Positions 26,304 through 38,795 of a stretch of DNA of 64,000 nt are shown piece by piece. Within the stretch, counting starts at the first letter, position 1. Each line of letters opens with the position of its first letter. Both the position numbers and the translations under genes were made by a program. Below the pieces are notes generated by a model, which had not been told where the DNA came from, ran no database searches, and was given only the letters and a program-made list of their open reading frames with translations. The DNA comes from Acridotheres tristis (taxonomy: Eukaryota; Chordata; Aves; Passeriformes; Sturnidae): assembly GCA_037013685.1 (NCBI GenBank), contig CM072884.1, positions 104,335,548-104,399,547 of the forward strand. Direction: 5' to 3'.

Positions 26304-27767
26304 TAGAAGAGAAACATGGAGGTCAAACAGGAAAGACAACGTTAATCTCTAGAATTACAATTCTACACTCAGCCACGTTGATACAGCTCTGTTTGCTCAG
26401 TTGCCCGTGAAGGCAGGAAGGATTAACCTGGTGTTCTGAAACTTCTGTCCTAATCTCAGAGAAATTGAACTCATTCAGCTGCAAAGATAAATACAAAAAC
26501 TCCTTGAAGGCTAAGCTTACAGAACAGATATGAAGCAGAGAAAGCAACCTATCTTTTCTGGCGCGATCTCTTATAGGATTCCTCCTGCTAAGGCATTTGA
26601 CTGGCTTTTCTTCTATTTCTTTCCTTGACTGGTCAGCACTTCCCATCCTTCTAAGAACAGAATTATGCACTTGTTTACATTTTATGTTGAGTGAAATCAC
26701 ACTGAGATATCATCTAAGTGTTTTGTTTGTTGTTATTCTCTTGCAGACTTGTTCTAAATGGTGGACATTTTTATTTTTACTTCCCACATTACTAATTGTG
26801 TCTTACTGCCTTCCAATAACAGCAAATAATAGAGAAAATGACAGTATGATCACAACAAATAGAAAGGAAATAACTTTGCTCACTCTTGGCTATCATGGTG
26901 TTATATGTCAACATCAGCTTACAACACAAGGAAAATATTTTGTAAAATATTAAGGAAAATATTTTTGTAAAAAAACGTTTTTATGAAACTCATTTGACAA
27001 CAGAATTATAAATTATTTTTTATTAGCGGCAGAGATAATTTATAGTTTAGGCAATAATCAGGGATATATTTTTTTATTAGGAGTTATCTGTCAAGCAAAG
27101 TAGAACCAAGAATTTTCTTTCTTTAATATGATGATTAAAACAGAAAACATATGAAAAGTGATCTTATGGGAAGAAAAAACCAATAAAAAACCCTGTACTC
27201 TTCACGCACTATAACCCTTCTTTTTAGTGACCCCTGCTGTTCACAAAGAAAAGCAGTTGTTACCAGGACAACTGGGAATTAGCTTCTGGACCATTTGACT
27301 CCGTTTTCTTTCCCTCTGTTACTCAAAATAGATACTTTAAAAATGCCACTCCCAAGTTGCTTTATCAAAATCAACAAATCACAATTCACACAAATAATAA
27401 ATACCAATATACATATTTCATCTATTTTGTACCAGATTTACAGAAGTCAGTCTGTAGAATGAAGTACAGTTTCTCTCTCTTGCCCACATATTGGAGTATG
27501 TGGAAATAAGAGTTCGAGCAAAGAGATGAAATGTGCTTCTAAAACAGCTATATAGGGAAATCTTGCTACTTTTGCACATGAATTGTGAAGAAGGTCTGTA
27601 GGGAGACTAGGGACTCCACAGAGGGGACAAAAATCAGCCATGGGAGAAAACCAGTGCCATTACAGATGGACTGAAGAGGAGAAGGAAGAGCTGGTGGGAA
27701 AGGATACAGGCTGGGGAAAGGATGAATGAATTTAATATAAATTTTGGACAATATTAAGAAGCTAGAA

Positions 27768-28048
27768 AAAGGGTTGGAAGGGACCTTAAAGATCATCTAG
27801 TTTCAATTTGCCCACCAAAGGTAGGGGACCTCCTATTAGACCAGGTTAAACAGAGCCCCATCCAGCCTGATCTTGAACACCTCCAGGGATGGGGAGTCCA
27901 CAGCCTCTCTGGACAACCTTCCAGTGCCTCGCCACTCTTGCAGTAAAGAAATCCTTCCTAACACCCAATCTCAGCCTATCCTCCTCCACCTTAAGGCTGT
28001 TCCCCTTGTCCTATCACTACATGACCTCGTGAAAAGTCTCTCTCCATA
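27768..28048 (-). mobile_element. CR1 LINE, 3' fragment
   Basis: From gggttggaagggacc through ccagggatggggagtccac and on to ccttgtcctatcactac, the + strand follows the well-known reverse complement of the avian CR1 3' region: the end of ORF2 plus the short 3' UTR. The element's 3' end is at the low coordinate, so it lies on the minus strand, in the same direction as DMD transcription. About 280 bp remain, which is typical of 5'-truncated CR1 copies. The terminal ATTCTATG-type octamers are not preserved. The divergence looks old but is easily recognised. Confidence 0.93.
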
Positions 28049-30302
28049 AATATGATTATGCTGTTTCAGATTGCTGGTGGCCAAGGAGTTGTGAAAATTC
28101 TATCTCAGCATCTCTGCACATTCTGCTGTCTTCAACCCCCAGCCAGACATCTGTACCTGAGTGTCATTGCTTTCCTATTACTTACATTTGCACAGATACA
28201 TGTTCTTAAAAGAAGAAAAGTAAATTTCAAAGGTATGACCCATGAGAACCAGTAACTCTCAAATTGTGCAAGAAACAGAATTTTAATTACAGTGTTAGAT
28301 CTCTTGGAAAACTGTCACACTGCACTGCCATTGAAGTCTGTAGCATGGCCCACAAACACAGGAGCACAAAACCATGTGCACTTTCAAATAGAAATACTCA
28401 AATACACCTAATTTATATATGATCAAACACTCCTCCTTGGGCCAGGCAATGCCCTTTGGTTCTGTGTTCACAGACTGCATGGCTGAGGAGCTGTGAAAGG
28501 CCAAGGCTGCTGCCCATTGAGCTGCTCTTCCTGGTAGCATGAGCTGCAGCTGCTCGGTTTCTGTGCTCTGCTACAGCCTCAAAGGATGCAAATATACAAT
28601 CTGTTATGTGATTTGTAGAAATGCAAAAAGTATCAAAAATAGAATACCATTAAATGTTTTGGTGTTAAAAATCTCAAAATAACTTTAATCCCATTTTCAT
28701 GTTCATATAAAATTCTTAATCATGATACTTAAATATTCTTTCTACTTTTAAGAAAACAAACTGCTGCAAATATAGTTTTGATGACTGATCCAATATTCTC
28801 CATTCTAGATGGCAGTAGGAAACAAAAGCCAAGGAATTGGAGAGAGATCACTATTTCATTTTGCAATATCAGTTATTATGTGTGTTCTTTACATGATTTA
28901 ATTCAGTAATACCAACCTAATGTGTGCAAATATGTGGTCCATGAACCAGTTTTAAAATGCTTACTCAGTGACAATTGTAAAGGTTCTTACCCGTGGCAAT
29001 TGGCTTCATCTGAGGAATAATTCAAATCAGACTAAACTAAGTTGTCATTTTTGAAAACAAAATATCCTTCAGTATTAACTAAAAATTTGACATTGTTACA
29101 TATTTCTCTCCCAAGCAATCATTAATATTCCCAATGGGAACACTCCCAAGTTGCAGTTGTTCCTCTCATTTTAGGATTTGTTTTTAATTCAATAGCTAAA
29201 GGACAGAATAGATTGCTGCATATTTTTCCAGAAGATGTATTTCTTCTGTTGCTTCTGAATTAATCTGTGTAAGAGCTTTCCAGTCATAACTTATTATCAC
29301 AGAATCTTACATATGATAGTGTTCTTGATCCATTAGAAGAGGAACAAATACTTTTGCTTTCATGAGAGCTAAGTGCTATAGGAATAACAAACAATTCTGT
29401 GATGTTCTGCATAATTGGATTTAGTATTCCTTCAAGAGGTAGCTGTGAAGCTGTCTATAATACACTTCTGGTTTCCTAGATGATCCTAACCTTGCATAAA
29501 TTCGAGTTGACAAAATGTGCAGTACTTTTTACAGCTACACATAGAGAATAATAATTTCATTTTTGGCAGATGCCAAGAAGCCGAGACCAGCTGTTTGTTA
29601 TCTTTGGTTATCAGTACAGGTTTACTGCCCATTACAAAACTAGTACATGTAAATGGTTAAGTCCACCTAAAAGTCTAGCTAGCAAAGGCTTTTTTAATAT
29701 ATATGCTCTAGTATCTCTGTGTGCTACAGCACTCAAGAAGCAGACATTTCCTGTTTGCTGAGAGTAATTCCAAAGTGTTTTATTGCTCGATCTTGCACAG
29801 TGTAAGAACCCATTACCATAGACCCAGCTACTTTCAGTGCTATTGTGACTGAAATTAAATACCACAAGGAAATACAGGGCATTTTAAGAATGAATTTAAA
29901 TTTCCCTACACTTTATTTGCATTGACATGCATTTTAATGGTTACCTAATTTTTGAGTTTTATTTCTTTCTGTAGGTGTTTTAAGAGCTGAGACTTGTTTT
30001 GCCTGTGAACACGGCTCTTGTTGGTAAGCCAACATTTGTACTTTGTTGCAGAATGTATAATGAAACAGTGGCATGCTGGCTCTCTGAACTTCAGTACTGT
30101 TTTAATCTATGCAGGGATCTGAATGAAATATTAAATAGGATGGTAGTAGTTGATACTACAAAAAATAATCTTATAAATATTTCACTTTAGCACTGCAAAC
30201 ATAATGAAAAATACATGTATGTTTACCAATGGCAAACTATTTCTCTTTCAGCTATTCAAAGAGCAAATTCAGTATGTCCACATTTATATGTTACTCTTGT
30301 AG

Positions 30303-30337
30303 TTTTCAGTTCTAAATGTACTTTTTCAGTTCTAAAT
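30303..30337. repeat. Direct repeat, 15 bp, period 20
   Basis: ttttcagttctaaat occurs at 30303-30317 and again, identical, at 30323-30337, in intron 61. Confidence 0.95.
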
Positions 30338-31601
30338 ACAAAGAAAAATCTTTTGAGTTAATTTTCTCTAAGAGGTTTTGAACATTGTGTAGTGTTGATA
30401 CACTCATATATATCCTGTCAATTTTTTTCCTCACTTTGTTAGAAATAGATTGTTATATATTCCTTTCAGCATCGTGATAGTTAAAGGTGAGCTCATTTTT
30501 ACGTTCCCATTATCTTGCTTGAAGGCCATTGTGTCTGTAACTCAGCAAGGTACTGAATTATTTTCACATTTCACATTTTAATGATAATAATTCTCTGATT
30601 CAGTCTGGAAATTCTGCATGACCTATGTGACTTACACTGTTCTACCTAGCATTATCATTATTAATACCTTAATACAAACATAGAGTTAAGAAACTGTTTA
30701 TTTATTCACATAATTTTTTTTTATGCCAATTATTTTCAGTGCAGCAAGATATAGATTTGGTGACTTCAGATAAAGGCAGGCAGGGAGGAAAAAATGATGA
30801 GATGATCTTTGTATCAGCTAAAGACTCTGATTCCTCAAGAATCAGAATTTCCCGTCTGTGTAAGCTACCTTAACTTTTCAAAGAAGATTAATTGAGTTCT
30901 GCATTTTGATTTTTTTCAGATGACACCATTATAACTGGGAAAATACTGCTTTCCAGAGTTATAAGGAGACCATGCATTTTCCCCTTAGAAAATATGCTAA
31001 AATAATATTTCCCCACCATAATTCAGTGCATGATGCAGGCTGGCAGGATGCCACCTCCAAAATTTGTCTCTGCATGACAGTGACACAATGGAAGTGTTCG
31101 CATAACCTGCAAACTTTTTGAGATCCTTTGCAAAAAACGTCACTATATACCTGCAAAAAGTAGGTTTGTCTCATCAAAGATTTATATTGATTTCTAAATT
31201 ATGAATTTTTTATTGTTCTAGGTAAGACTGATGAACAATCAGACCATGTCGTGTAGCACTGAGGTCTAATATTGCATGATGTAGTTGAGAAACGATGTCA
31301 GAATACATCAGCTACTCAACTGAGGGGCTGCAAGGCAGAAACATCAATGAAAACCTGCCTTTCGTAAGGTGTACACAGCTTGGGGTCTATTCTGCTCCAA
31401 GCCCCAGCTGCACATGGGCATGGGTTCATGGGCATTTTGGATATAGAGAGCCCCTTCTCAGCTTGGATTCTGCCCTTCTTAAGCCCAGGCAAACACTCAC
31501 TGCTTCCCTGGAACACCATCAGCACTGCCCGTGGCTGTAGCACACATACAGACTTTTACCAAATACAACACTTTTAAAGCACTCTAACCAGAGAAGTCAT
31601 C

Positions 31602-31645
31602 TTTAATGACTAAAAATCTCTAAGAACAGATTTTTAGTCATTAAA
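31602..31645. repeat. Perfect 18-bp inverted repeat with 8-base spacer
   Basis: The arm tttaatgactaaaaatct (31602-31619) and the arm agatttttagtcattaaa (31628-31645) are exact reverse complements, separated by ctaagaac. The stem would form a hairpin in either strand's RNA or a small cruciform in DNA. I see no flanking duplication or neighbouring relative that would tie it to a known transposon. Confidence 0.97.
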
Positions 31646-32217
31646 AAGTTCAACATGCGGTCAGAGCCAATTATGACAGTCATTTTAGCAGAGTTAAAAG
31701 GGGCTTTTCCATCCTGCATTTCCTGCTGGAATCTTTATGGCCAACTTCAGATTTATCATCTGCAGCTTAGGGTCAACATTATATGGTAAGACCTAAATAA
31801 TGTACACCTTTAATCATGAACAGTGTTACCAGAAATTTCCAAATGCCATTTTGTATGGTGAAATATAAAATCCAGCTAATGCTCATTTTCTTAAATGTCA
31901 AACGACTGCAAAATGGCAAAAATACAAGAATCTCCTTGTTTAATAGCAGAATACTGAATGAAATAGAGCAAAGAAATACAGATAGTGTCTAAAATGGCCC
32001 ACGTACCCCAAGATACAGGTACTCCACATTGCTAACTTCTGTTGCACTCTTATGCTCTTAAAAATGAAGTCTCTAAAACTGGCTGATCAAATCAGGTTAT
32101 AAAATGGCCTAATTAAACTGGTGGTGATTTTTGGCAAATGAAATTAGATAAATAGAAAAATAAATCTTTGGTAAATATTCCATGTCTTACATAGCAAAAC
32201 AGAACAGAAAAATTTTG

Positions 32218-32234
32218 ATATATATATATATATA
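32218..32234. repeat. Alternating AT run
   Basis: Seventeen bases of strictly alternating A and T; a short dinucleotide microsatellite. Confidence 0.9.
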
Positions 32235-32815
32235 ACATGCCAGTTGTATCCTAGTCCTGGAGTTTGAGGACAAAGGAACGCCCTAAAATGAACACAACAT
32301 ACAATTCATGACAACATGGGAATGTTAAATTCATCTGAGTTAAACGTGGCAGGGTGAAAAAACTAGGTAGTTTTCATTTGGATTCACAGGTCCAATATAA
32401 CTCCAAAAAGATTATAAAATTTTGAGGAGAAGAATCAGTCTTAGCAACATACTAATTCAGAGAGAGGAGAACAGTGTAATAGCCAATAAATAGGCATATT
32501 TTCAATCTTATTAAGAGCAAAAAACAGTATTTAATTACTTGTAAATTATGTAGCATGGCAGAATATAGGATATTCTGCCAGCCAAGGAAAAATTACAGAA
32601 ATTAATTCAGCTGCTATAAAATATAAGATAGCTTATCTCCTACTCATTCTCTTCAAAAAGTCCCTCTTTTCTTTAAAATAAATATTATACAGAATTTTTA
32701 AATTGATGACATATTAAAGCCAAGAGCACAAGAGAAACAGAATTATTATTTAGATTATTTCAACACCATTGTAAAATATTTTTATTGGAACCTTTTTTTC
32801 TCCAAAACACAAAAT

Positions 32816-32846
32816 ATCAATTAATATTGATCAATTAATATTAATT
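32816..32846. repeat. AT-rich tandem duplication ending in a 14-bp palindrome
   Basis: atcaattaatattg (32816-32829) is followed by atcaattaatatta (32830-32843). The second copy runs into the perfect palindrome aattaatattaatt (32833-32846). Confidence 0.9.
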
Positions 32847-35800
32847 AAACAAGGAAAGATTTCTTGCTTTTGGGTGAATAAAGGGGGAGAACATCATCAT
32901 TTGAAAACTGACTTTACAATTTTTTTCATAAATTTGTATCCCAATGTATTATATAGATAGGATCATTTAGCACAAAAGTGCAGGAAAGATAAAAATATAA
33001 AAATATAAAACTAGAATTCAATAAATACTATTTAATTCCAAATCAAATAAGTTACTAAAATGTATAGAGATATTTTTTTGTGGTTTTCCTGAGAATAAAG
33101 CATAATGAAAAAATGAAAGTTCACTGTAAAATTAATTCTACTAACTTTATTTCAAAAGCATAAAGCTAAGCTCTCAAAATATGCCAATGTTTTACTACTC
33201 TTAAAGACCTTTAACAGTAAGGCCAAGGCAAGCACTATCAAAAGCTGTAGCTATGGCCATGATATTCCAAACAAGGGAGAAATGAACTGAAGGCATTTTC
33301 TCCCAACTTTAAATCTGATGCACCCACCACACAAGTCTTGAGGTTGAGTTGGTGTCTAGTGCTCTTAGAAATTCACCATGATAATCACAATATCAAGACC
33401 TGTGAAGTGTATTTGGTTTTGTTAGTATTTTGCTAGTTTTTCCTTTTTCAGAAGCACATGCAGTTCCTTTACATTTATACTGAAGTAGAAAACCAGTTTT
33501 CTAGCAATCAGGCTCCTCTAGCTAATATGACCATATTTAAATATATATGTACATGAATATTTTTTTATAAATACAATAATAAAATCCTTTTGCTTTCAGA
33601 GAGTTCTCAGAGCCAGGCTGATTTGTTTGTGTCCACTTATCCTCTATCTTTATTCTACTACCTGGTGATATTTTCTATTCAAAACATTTCCTGTGATATC
33701 TAAAAATATTAAACCATTTTTCCAAAGGACATGGATGAATGGACATAGTCCTCAAGGTTTTCTTGTCAAAAGTATACCTGAAAGGTAATATGATATAATA
33801 TATGCAGTGAGAAATAAGAGAGAAGGATACAGTGCTGGGACAGGAAAATAATCTATCACATGGATGGGTAAAGTGTCCTAAGGGTCATGGAGCCCTCTCA
33901 TTTTAAGACTTGGATGTCTTAATTAGCAGGACTTGCCCTTTTAAAGACATGTGCCTGTGCAAGAAAGAGCTTCCCTAGTCTTTCCATAATTATCTGAGCA
34001 TTTAAAGAGAAGGTGGGAGAAGTGAGTACTTGACTTCTCCCCCAGCTCAAACGAATTCAGAGACACATCTCCAGTTTCTCAGGAGAGTGGCCTGAATAAC
34101 TGAAGGAAAACACAAAGGCACAGAAATAAGAAGAAAAAAGACTCAGACTTGAACCTTAACAGCTCTGAGCTTATCCTGAGAAGGAGAGACCTAGGTTACA
34201 CAGCCCAATCCTTTGACTGCATTTTTTTATTTTTGACCAACATTTATGTGATATAAAATGCAGCAGATGCACTCTGATCACTTTAAAATACAAACTGATG
34301 GCTCCAGCATTCGTCATCTTTCTGTTTCTCAATGAAAGCTGCTAAGGCTGCCTCATCTTGTGCTGGATTAAGTGCTACTCTTACTTACAAGTCCAAAACT
34401 TGAAAAAGGCACAGTGAGGTATCTCCTGTTAGGTATCTCCAGGTCCTAGCACATATTTAAGTATGAAAATTTAACAGTCTGGTACTGACATATGCAGGCA
34501 GCAAAAGCTCATCCCTGGGAAATATGAATCATAAAATTTTGGCAATGGGTATATCAGCCTTTTAGTCTTGCAAACCTAAATGTTCTTCTGTTCCTTGTAT
34601 TCCCAAGCTTTTCATGTTGATGAAAGTCCATGCTGTCTGAGCATGGAAATCAGTGGAATCTTCCAGTCACACTCTTAGGTAATTGCCAGCTATACTGTGA
34701 GCACTGTTTCATGCAGTTACTTCACTGACATGCTATATTTACTAAAAGATGGCCCACACTGGGGCTGAACAATAAATTACAAGGTTTGCTCATGGCTTTA
34801 AAAGATGTAACACTTTCTATTTTTCAGCAATCACCAGCAATGCACATGCACTATGCCATTAAAAATTATGAGTGATTGCTGAATAGCACTGCAAATGATA
34901 TTAGAAACAATCTGACCTCTCATTTATTGCATCTCAAAAAAAGTAATAACTATTGTGACATATATAGATAGGTCTTCCAACAAGAGACAATGAATCTCAT
35001 TTTTTGTAAGAGGCAAAATCACAGAGAAAAATAAAGGTGAAGTCAAAACAGTAAAATTATTCCAGAAGAGTCACTGAAAACTTTGGAGCTGGCATTATGC
35101 TTTAAATTTGCAGATACTCTTTTTCACACCTCAGTTACTGTATATAATTCCCAAATTAAGCATCAGCATCCATGAAAGGATCACAGATTTTTCTTTTAAT
35201 TACTTTGCTAAATATTTACAAGTTTCTCTTTAAGAGAAAGATCTTATTTTTGCTGGGTTTTTACACCCTGATTTAGAGAATTCTAATTAACAGCAAGTTT
35301 CAAAACCAACAAACTCACTCCATGAATTCATGATATAAAGGCTTGCTCATTTAATACATAGATCAGATGTATCTTAACTATTGTGAATGCTCTGTGTCCT
35401 TGGCAAGGAATGAACTGGGCTGGAGCTGGGATTGACTCTTTGGACACTGGCAGAACAAAATGAGTTTGGGGAAGCAGGAAGGTCAGAAGCTCAAGGAGTG
35501 GGGTGAGAGAGCCCATTAAAAAATGTAGAAGGCCTGGAGAGAGGCATATTCATTTGAAAATTAAGGGCCAGTTTTGATAAGACTCTTTTGTACTTGAGGC
35601 TGACCGAAGCCTTGATCGAGAGACACAAGTGGATCCCATTCCTTTGCCACTATTTCTTGAACTTACAGCCAGGAGACATCTGAATTACTCCGTGCCATAG
35701 CATTGACAAACACTGGCACTTGGTCATTTAAAAGATGAAAGAGTAGAAAAAGAATGTTGAACTGCATTAAAAGACAATGGAGAAAAATTGTCTGTAATTT

Positions 35801-38673
35801 AAAAATGCCACAAATAAGAATACTTTTTTTTCTTTTACACTCCTTATCTCTCTAGCTCACACCTTCTTCCCAATCTCTTTCAGAAATAGCTCTATGAATA
35901 GCCCTTAGAACAGGCTGCAAGTGCTTAGAAACAGGAACTTCCACTTGATTCCTTTCCTCACAGGGTATGACAAATATGAGGTCCCTGCATCACTCTCCCA
36001 TTACTTTTGTGCTGGATTTTCAACAGCCCCGTGCAGCTTCAGTTTTAACCAAGCAGAGAAAGACAGATGATGCTATAATTTCTATATATTAAATAATAAC
36101 AAACATATGAAAAAGTTATAATGATTAGCAGAACACATTTATTTCTTTCAGATAGGAGAGAAATGTAATTCAGTCACTGATTTTATGTGACCCTGACTGC
36201 AGTACCTGCCTTTTGGCAGAACCATTTAAAGGTATATCAACTATAAAAGGATAATTTTTCATATAAGAATATAAACAGATATTATTACTTGCACTTTAAG
36301 ATGAGCAAGTGTGTATGGAAGAGGGAAAGTTGATGCTCAGTTAGGGAGGATGAACTGATTATTACTGGCATATAAACTAGATATGCTACAGCCAATAGAT
36401 TGTTTATTTTCCTTGTTGATTATAGCTTGCATTGATCTTAAGTGTATCTCAGCTCTTTAGATAAATATGCTCTGTGAATTTTGAGCTTATAAAATAAAAC
36501 CATAAAAACTGCTATGATTAATATTTTCACTGCTGTTGCCACAGACTGATCAACTTGGATTCTGTCTGCCATATACTGAAACTTATTTTACAGGCCATTA
36601 AATTCACCTTCATTTGACCTGCCTGCTTCTGTTTGGCAACCTTTATGTCTGACTTGTTCAGCCCCAAAAGCACAGCTGCAGAAAAAACACTAGTGCTGGA
36701 TGGCAAAGACTGTGGCAGTCTCTCCTGCAGCGCTCTCTCTCCCATAGATGTGCTTCCATCCGTGCAGGGATGCAGCAGAGATAGTACACAAAAAGCATGC
36801 CAAAGCACGGTATTTTCCCCAGGCACAGTGACAGTGGATTGTTTTGGAATTTGGTGCTTATGAAAGATGGAACTGATGCATGTACTGGCAGTTTTCAGTG
36901 ACTGAACTTACAGACTTGGGAAGGATTCTCCAGATGTTTTCAGAGCTTCAAATACTTAACTTTAGCATGCATGGGTAAGATTATGTATTTGCACACACAT
37001 CTAAGAGACAGAGAACAAATAAGCAAATACAAATGCCCACTTTTCTAAGTGATTTAACTATTTCCAAAGTCAACACCTTTTCACCTGGTTCCTTTTCCTA
37101 TGGTGATCCGCAGATGGCAGGAAGTGTCCAGAATGATGTTTGCACTTTGCTGGCTCTAATTAGTTATACAGAAGAATAATGTCTCACTGCTGGTGGGTGG
37201 GTTAAAAGAGGTGATTATCATAACACTGATCATCTCTTAGATCAATCTGCTTTATCAATAATAAGGCAGAATGTGCCTAGGACATAACCATCACACCAAA
37301 TTTCTGACTGCACTCAACACCAGCACAGAGAACAAAGACATCTTGATCAGTGTGATAATGCAGTGCAGGTCGCTCTTGTCTCTTCCAGGCTTGCTTAATT
37401 TACCCTACAAATTCAGTCTTTCACCAAGAATACACCATGAGTCACAAGGAAAAAGATACCTGCTTAAATATTGTGCTCATGTCACATACTCATAACTCTT
37501 GCACATTCAGTCTTGACAAGTCTGATTTGCAGTTATATATATTGAACTGATAAAGTATTTCCAGTAATCAAAAGCTAAAGAAAAGTGTATTTGAAATAGA
37601 AATAATGAAAATCGGACTTGTTTCTTTATAGGATCATCATTTGACAAAAAAGGTTCAGGGTTGAATCAGCCAGCACTAGTCCTACATGGCACAACATCGA
37701 CCCTGGTTTTGATTTTGCAGGTCATGCTGCTGAGACTGTTCAGTTTCCCATTGAGATCTTCAGTGGGAAAATGGTTAACTTATTAAAATTACAATGCAGT
37801 ATCAGCTGAAGAAAAGTTTGTCCTCTACCCCACTGTGAATGTAGCTGTGCAATAATAGTAACATCTATTTCCAATGTCTGGATAGCTTGTCCCTCTGCAT
37901 GTAGGAGACCATTATCCTGTGACTGTGTTCTGTTCTGCTGATATAATCTCTTAAATAAAGCTTTACTGTTTACTTTCCTTAATTGAAGTACAATGGAAAA
38001 GACATGGCCTTTAAGAAGCTTCACTTTAGTCACTGCCTTGGACCTTTGAAGGTGTTTCAAGTTGTCTTTCAGTGTACTTCAAAACATCCTTGATAAAAGA
38101 ATGCGTGTGGAGGTGAAATGGGAATTTTGCTGGCAATTATATTTTATGAAGAGTTGTAAAAAGTTTACTTAGCTGCCATTCTTCCGCAAACTTTCCCACC
38201 TCGGTTTTGATCCTCTCATTGCTCTGCTAAGTGATCAAATCCTGTAAACTATTTTTCTTACAGGTCTTATTTTGCCCCTTTTTGGAGCTGAACATTTATT
38301 TAAACAGATAAACCAAATTTGTGTTGTTTTGGATTTTTTTTTAGGGAGGTTTTAATCCTTTCTGGTTAAAATAATCAGAAATTCTATTTAACATAATTAT
38401 AATTTGCTACTCCTAAAGGGAACCCCTAAAATGAAGATGAGCCTTGCAGTGGGGACAAAGAGACTTGATAATGGCAGATGTTTTCCTTTTACCCTAGACC
38501 TGGACAATATGAACTTATTTAACACCTCTCTGCACCCAGGAGAAAAAAAAAAAAAAAGAGAACAATTGTAATACAATCTAAAATAGAAACTCATAACAAC
38601 AACTAGCACATGGCTACAAAATTAGCAATTAAATGTTTTTGCAAACTGCACAAGAAGAATGGGAAATGAGAAA

Positions 38674-38681
38674 TCACTCAC
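38674..38681 (-). other. 5' splice site (donor) of DMD intron 61
   Basis: The minus strand reads ACCA followed by gtgagtga, matching the GTRAGT consensus through +6. It fixes the exon 61 end at 38682 and gives the 79-bp length expected for this exon. Confidence 0.93.
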
Positions 38682-38760
38682 TGGTAAGAAAATGCTGGGA
38701 AGTAGGGCCAAAATCCCTGTGAGCTTCCTGCAGTTGCTTGATGCGCTCATCAACGGCCAC
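38682..38760 (-). CDS. DMD: Dystrophin exon 61 (coding, internal exon)
   Basis: Read on the minus strand, this 79-bp block opens with GTG GCC GTT GAT GAG CGC and translates without a stop to VAVDERIKQLQEAHRDFG followed by PTSQHFLT, with one base left over. That matches the dystrophin/utrophin segment at the end of the last spectrin-like repeat, leading into hinge 4. Human DMD exon 61 is also 79 bp and also begins at a codon boundary (c.9085, codon 3029). The exon is bounded by a pyrimidine-rich acceptor ending ttaacag and by a gtgagtga donor. Dystrophin links cortical actin to the sarcolemmal dystroglycan complex, and this part sits just before the WW domain that binds beta-dystroglycan. Alone the exon resembles utrophin at two positions (K and Q in IKQLQ), but the next exon at 26173 is clearly dystrophin. 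Skipping it would shift the frame, as 79 is not a multiple of three. Confidence 0.95.
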
Positions 38761-38795
38761 CTGTTAAGAGAGGAGAAAAAATTACTCTTTTCTAG
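38761..38795 (-). other. 3' splice site (acceptor) of DMD intron 60
   Basis: Read on the minus strand, the intron ends in ttttttctcctctcttaacag directly before GTGGCC. There is an almost unbroken pyrimidine tract of about 17 bases and no competing AG within it. This is a strong acceptor by eye and fixes the start of exon 61 at 38760. Confidence 0.92.

Larger units (their letters stand above)
26234..38681 (-). other. DMD: DMD intron 61 (complete, 12,448 bp)
   Basis: This is the complete intron between the two recognised exons, bounded by gtgagtga on the 5' side and ttaacag on the 3' side. It has no coding potential I can support. Near the exon 62 end it holds a tetranucleotide-repeat stretch (26241-26303) and a CR1 3' fragment (27768-28048). 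Further up are a direct repeat (30303-30337), a GC-richer block of unknown origin (about 31370-31545), a perfect 18-bp inverted repeat (31602-31645), a TA dinucleotide run (32218-32234) and an AT-rich palindromic duplication (32816-32846). The rest is ordinary AT-rich intron sequence with no recognisable repeat. Confidence 0.93.
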
